NCBI GenBank assembly: GCA_964505325.1
Contig: CAZDHT010000256.1
Location: 1 to 7,741 of the forward strand
Reading direction: 5' to 3'
DNA: 7,741 bases
Source of the DNA: CAZDHT01 sp964505325
Lineage (GTDB): Bacteria; Planctomycetota; PUPC01
Shown: piece by piece, positions 6,058-7,741 of the stretch
How positions within the stretch are numbered: position 1 is the first letter of the stretch
Layout: each line of letters starts with the position of its first letter
Program-made: the position numbers and the translations under genes
Notes under the pieces: model-generated
The model's input: only the letters and a program-made list of their open reading frames with translations
Database searches by the model: none
What the model was told of the DNA's origin: nothing

Positions 6058-7359
6058 TCATCCAAAGGAGTGCATCACGAAGGCCTTGTGCAGCAGCCAG
6101 CAGCCAAACGTGAGCGCCCCGATCTTCATCAACTCCTTCCGGTTCACCAGGCCGGGCGACATGAAGCCGCCCCCCTGAGACAACTCCCAGGGGCCGGGCG
6201 GCGGCGGTCCCGGCGTGTCAGCCGCGGGCGCCGGCTGGGATAGGGTCCCTTCGCGGTCGGCCACCAGCCGCATTCCGGAGATCACGGCGATCTGCACGAG
6301 GATGAACGAGTGGTACAGGCGGGTCTGGAACAGTGATCCAATGATGTGGCCCACCATGACCCCGGTCATGCCCATGGCGCAGACGCGCAGCGTCCGGGTG
6401 GTCGCGCGCATTGCGATCTGATACGCGTCGCGCAGGGCATAGAACAACAGGCCGATGTAGATAAACAGGCCGATGCCGCCGAGTTCGCCGATGGCCCGCA
6501 TGTAGCTGCTGTGCGAATCGCGCTTGGCGTGGTCCCTCCACGAGAAATAGCCCTTGCCGATGAAGGGCTTTTCCCGGAACATCTCCAGGCCCTTGGCCCA
6601 GACCTCGACCCGGCCCATCGCCGACTTGTCCTGCTTGTATCCTCCGACCGTCGCCAGGCGGGCACTCACGGCGAACGCCGCCATCAGCACCAGCACGCCT
6701 GCAATGAGCATGATCTGCTTGCCGAGCTTGGACTTGGCCTGTATGAAGAAAATGGTGTAAACCGCGAAGATCGAGGCGAGCTGGCCGCCGCGCGAGTCCG
6801 ACGGGATCAGTTGCGAAATCCCGACAAGCATCACCCCCGCCCCGACGATCTTGGAGAACACATCGCCCCGCAGAACGAACGCGAAGGCAATCGGCAGCAT
6901 GATCGCCATCGCGTACGCGAAGTCGTTGCGGTTGTCGAACATCGGGATGAAGCTCGCGTAGTGCGTCTTCGTCCCGCCGGCCCCGAGCCCGGCGGTGAAC
7001 GCCACAATCAACAACATCAGCATCGCCAGCCACACCACGCCCGCCAGCTTGCGCCGCGTGTCGATCACGTGGGCGACCAGCAGGTAGCACAGGAGCGTCT
7101 TGCCCACCGCCTGGAGCGGGACGTACATCTGGCTTTTCCAGTGGTTCCAGTACGATACGATGCAGATGATCCAGAACAAGAACATGAACAGATCTTCCGG
7201 CGTCCGGAGCAGCTTTTTCAACTGGAGGGTGGCGAGCCAGGGGGGCAGGAGCATGATCATGGTGATCAGCACCAGGCGGGCGCCGCGGATCAGGATGATG
7301 AATTCCTGGGGCCGGAGGTACTGCAGCATCAGGAAGAAGAGGACGCCTGCGTACAGCAT
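6058..7359 (-). CDS. O-antigen ligase/polymerase-like membrane protein (Wzy/WaaL type)
   Basis: The protein has 433 residues and about ten to twelve hydrophobic helices. The diagnostic Wzy_C-type features are present: SDSRGGQLA (187-195), then a loop with GRVEVWAKG (249-257), FREKPFIGKGYF (261-272) and DSHSSYMRAIGELGGIG (281-297). In this family the arginine and the histidine-bearing periplasmic loops are implicated in joining lipid-linked glycans. It would polymerise repeat units, or ligate glycan to an acceptor, outside the cytoplasmic membrane. The opening LQYLRPQEF is typical of one subgroup. After the last conserved helix comes a proline/glycine-rich linker (about 377-399, including PGPPPPGP) and a final hydrophobic segment (413-428), an unusual tail. 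The ATG at 7359 is preferred because GGAG lies 9 bases and AGGG 4 bases upstream. A GTG at 7374 would add five residues but has GAGG only 2 bases away. Polymerase and ligase cannot be told apart from sequence; a flippase in the same cluster favours polymerase. Confidence 0.88.
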   Translation of the reverse strand: MLYAGVLFFLMLQYLRPQEFIILIRGARLVLITMIMLLPPWLATLQLKKLLRTPEDLFMFLFWIICIVSYWNHWKSQMYVPLQAVGKTLLCYLLVAHVIDTRRKLAGVVWLAMLMLLIVAFTAGLGAGGTKTHYASFIPMFDNRNDFAYAMAIMLPIAFAFVLRGDVFSKIVGAGVMLVGISQLIPSDSRGGQLASIFAVYTIFFIQAKSKLGKQIMLIAGVLVLMAAFAVSARLATVGGYKQDKSAMGRVEVWAKGLEMFREKPFIGKGYFSWRDHAKRDSHSSYMRAIGELGGIGLFIYIGLLFYALRDAYQIAMRATTRTLRVCAMGMTGVMVGHIIGSLFQTRLYHSFILVQIAVISGMRLVADREGTLSQPAPAADTPGPPPPGPWELSQGGGFMSPGLVNRKELMKIGALTFGCWLLHKAFVMHSFG

Positions 7360-7444
7360 CAGACCCTGCTCCACCCGCCTCTAACGGCCGTCCTTCCAGG
7401 AACAGCGGCGCCATGCAGGAAGCAGCTCACACCGCGACGCGGTC

Positions 7445-7741
7445 CTATCCGCCGTTGTCCGAGTAGTAGCGCGGGGTGCGGTAGTCGGACAGTCCGGCTT
7501 GCCCTTTGTTGAGCAGGAAGCCCATGACCGATGCGTTCGCGTTGTTCAAGAGCTGGATGGCGCGCTGGATCTTCTTGCGGCTTGTCTTGGCGGCTTCGAC
7601 GATCAGCACCACGCCGTCGGCACGAAGCTGGGTCGCGTTCCGCTGCACGGCGGGCTTTTTCCACATCAGCTCGTTCATGGCCGGGGCCATCAGCACCGGC
7701 CCGTCGAACGACAGCAGGATCGTGCTCAGCAGATCGTCGGC
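7445..7741 (-). CDS. Hybrid reading frame: CoaBC/Dfp-like segment joined to a BY-kinase C-terminal tail (partial)
   Basis: The last 98 codons of a gene that enters from the right edge are open without a stop until TAG at 7447-7445. Residues 1-43 of the visible part match the phosphopantothenoylcysteine decarboxylase region of CoaBC/Dfp: ADDLLSTILL, then PAMN (20-23), MW (26-27) and PAVQRN (30-35). The decarboxylase cysteine motif that should follow is absent. From ADGVVLIVEA (41-50) the frame instead continues as the end of a polysaccharide-copolymerase/tyrosine kinase (Wzc/CpsD/CapB type): AAKTSRKKIQRAIQLLNNAN, then VMGFLLNK, and a tail with Tyr87, Tyr92 and Tyr93 that resembles the autophosphorylated tyrosine cluster. 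The kinase tail fits the cluster, because BY-kinases regulate chain length and export. The CoaBC part does not. Both families carry an 'ADGVV'-like stretch at the switch point. No P-loop or Walker B is visible in the window. A short ACCGC/GCGGT inverted repeat (7431-7443) follows the stop. A true fusion and an assembly join are both possible. Confidence 0.8.
   Translation of the reverse strand, partial: ADDLLSTILLSFDGPVLMAPAMNELMWKKPAVQRNATQLRADGVVLIVEAAKTSRKKIQRAIQLLNNANASVMGFLLNKGQAGLSDYRTPRYYSDNGG

Noticed and set aside
6059..6061. ATGA overlap at the polymerase stop as the deacetylase start
   Set aside because: That ATG is in a different frame from the deacetylase, so the resemblance to coupled ATGA starts is accidental.
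7431..7443. Small ACCGC-GAC-GCGGT inverted repeat as a terminator after the kinase tail
   Set aside because: The 5-bp stem is short and no T-run follows it on the transcribed strand, so termination is not supported.
6346..7512. Plus-strand open frame (388 codons) opposite the polymerase-like gene
   Set aside because: The His/Gln/Asp/Arg-rich low-complexity translation is the expected antisense image of a hydrophobic membrane protein.
1..7741. tRNA, rRNA, CRISPR array, insertion sequence or attachment site
   Set aside because: I saw no spaced direct repeats, transposase motifs, terminal inverted repeats or cloverleaf-like segments; nearly all the sequence is explained by the seven minus-strand genes.

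Overview
The window is a GC-rich bacterial stretch in which every convincing gene lies on the minus strand, so transcription runs from high to low coordinates. It is part of a Wzx/Wzy-type surface- or exopolysaccharide cluster. In transcription order it holds: the 3' end of a gene whose last part is a polysaccharide tyrosine-kinase tail (7741-7445); an O-antigen ligase/polymerase-like membrane protein (7359-6058); a cytoplasmic polysaccharide deacetylase (6053-5031); a LeuA/homocitrate-synthase-like DRE-TIM metalloenzyme (4945-3713); an ATP-grasp carboxylate ligase (3691-2333); a family 2 glycosyltransferase (2336-1365); and a lipid-linked oligosaccharide flippase that runs off the left edge (1259-1). 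The organism cannot be named from this alone. The GC-rich coding and the 'LRPQEF' start of the polymerase-like protein suggest Planctomycetota or a similar Gram-negative phylum, which is a weak inference.

The genes are tightly packed: the deacetylase follows the polymerase by 4 bases with the start used here, the ATP-grasp gene follows the LeuA-like gene by 21 bases, and the glycosyltransferase start overlaps the ATP-grasp stop (GTGA). The three wider gaps are about 85 bases (7360-7444), 85 bases (4946-5030, a purine-rich leader with a strong Shine-Dalgarno site) and 105 bases (1260-1364, with two perfect small hairpins, a short tandem repeat and a sigma70-like promoter candidate for the flippase).

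Two things stand out. First, three consecutive genes (deacetylase, acyl-CoA-condensing enzyme, ATP-grasp ligase) form a plausible module that would free an amine on a lipid-linked sugar, make a hydroxy-carboxylic acid and join the two as an amide before export. This is a hypothesis from gene order and family chemistry. Second, the reading frame at the right edge is a hybrid. Its first part carries the PAMN...MW signature of the CoaBC/Dfp phosphopantothenoylcysteine decarboxylase family, and it switches at a shared 'ADGVV' stretch into the C-terminal tail of a BY-kinase. That is either a real gene fusion or, more likely, an assembly chimera, and it decides whether sequence to the right truly belongs to this locus.
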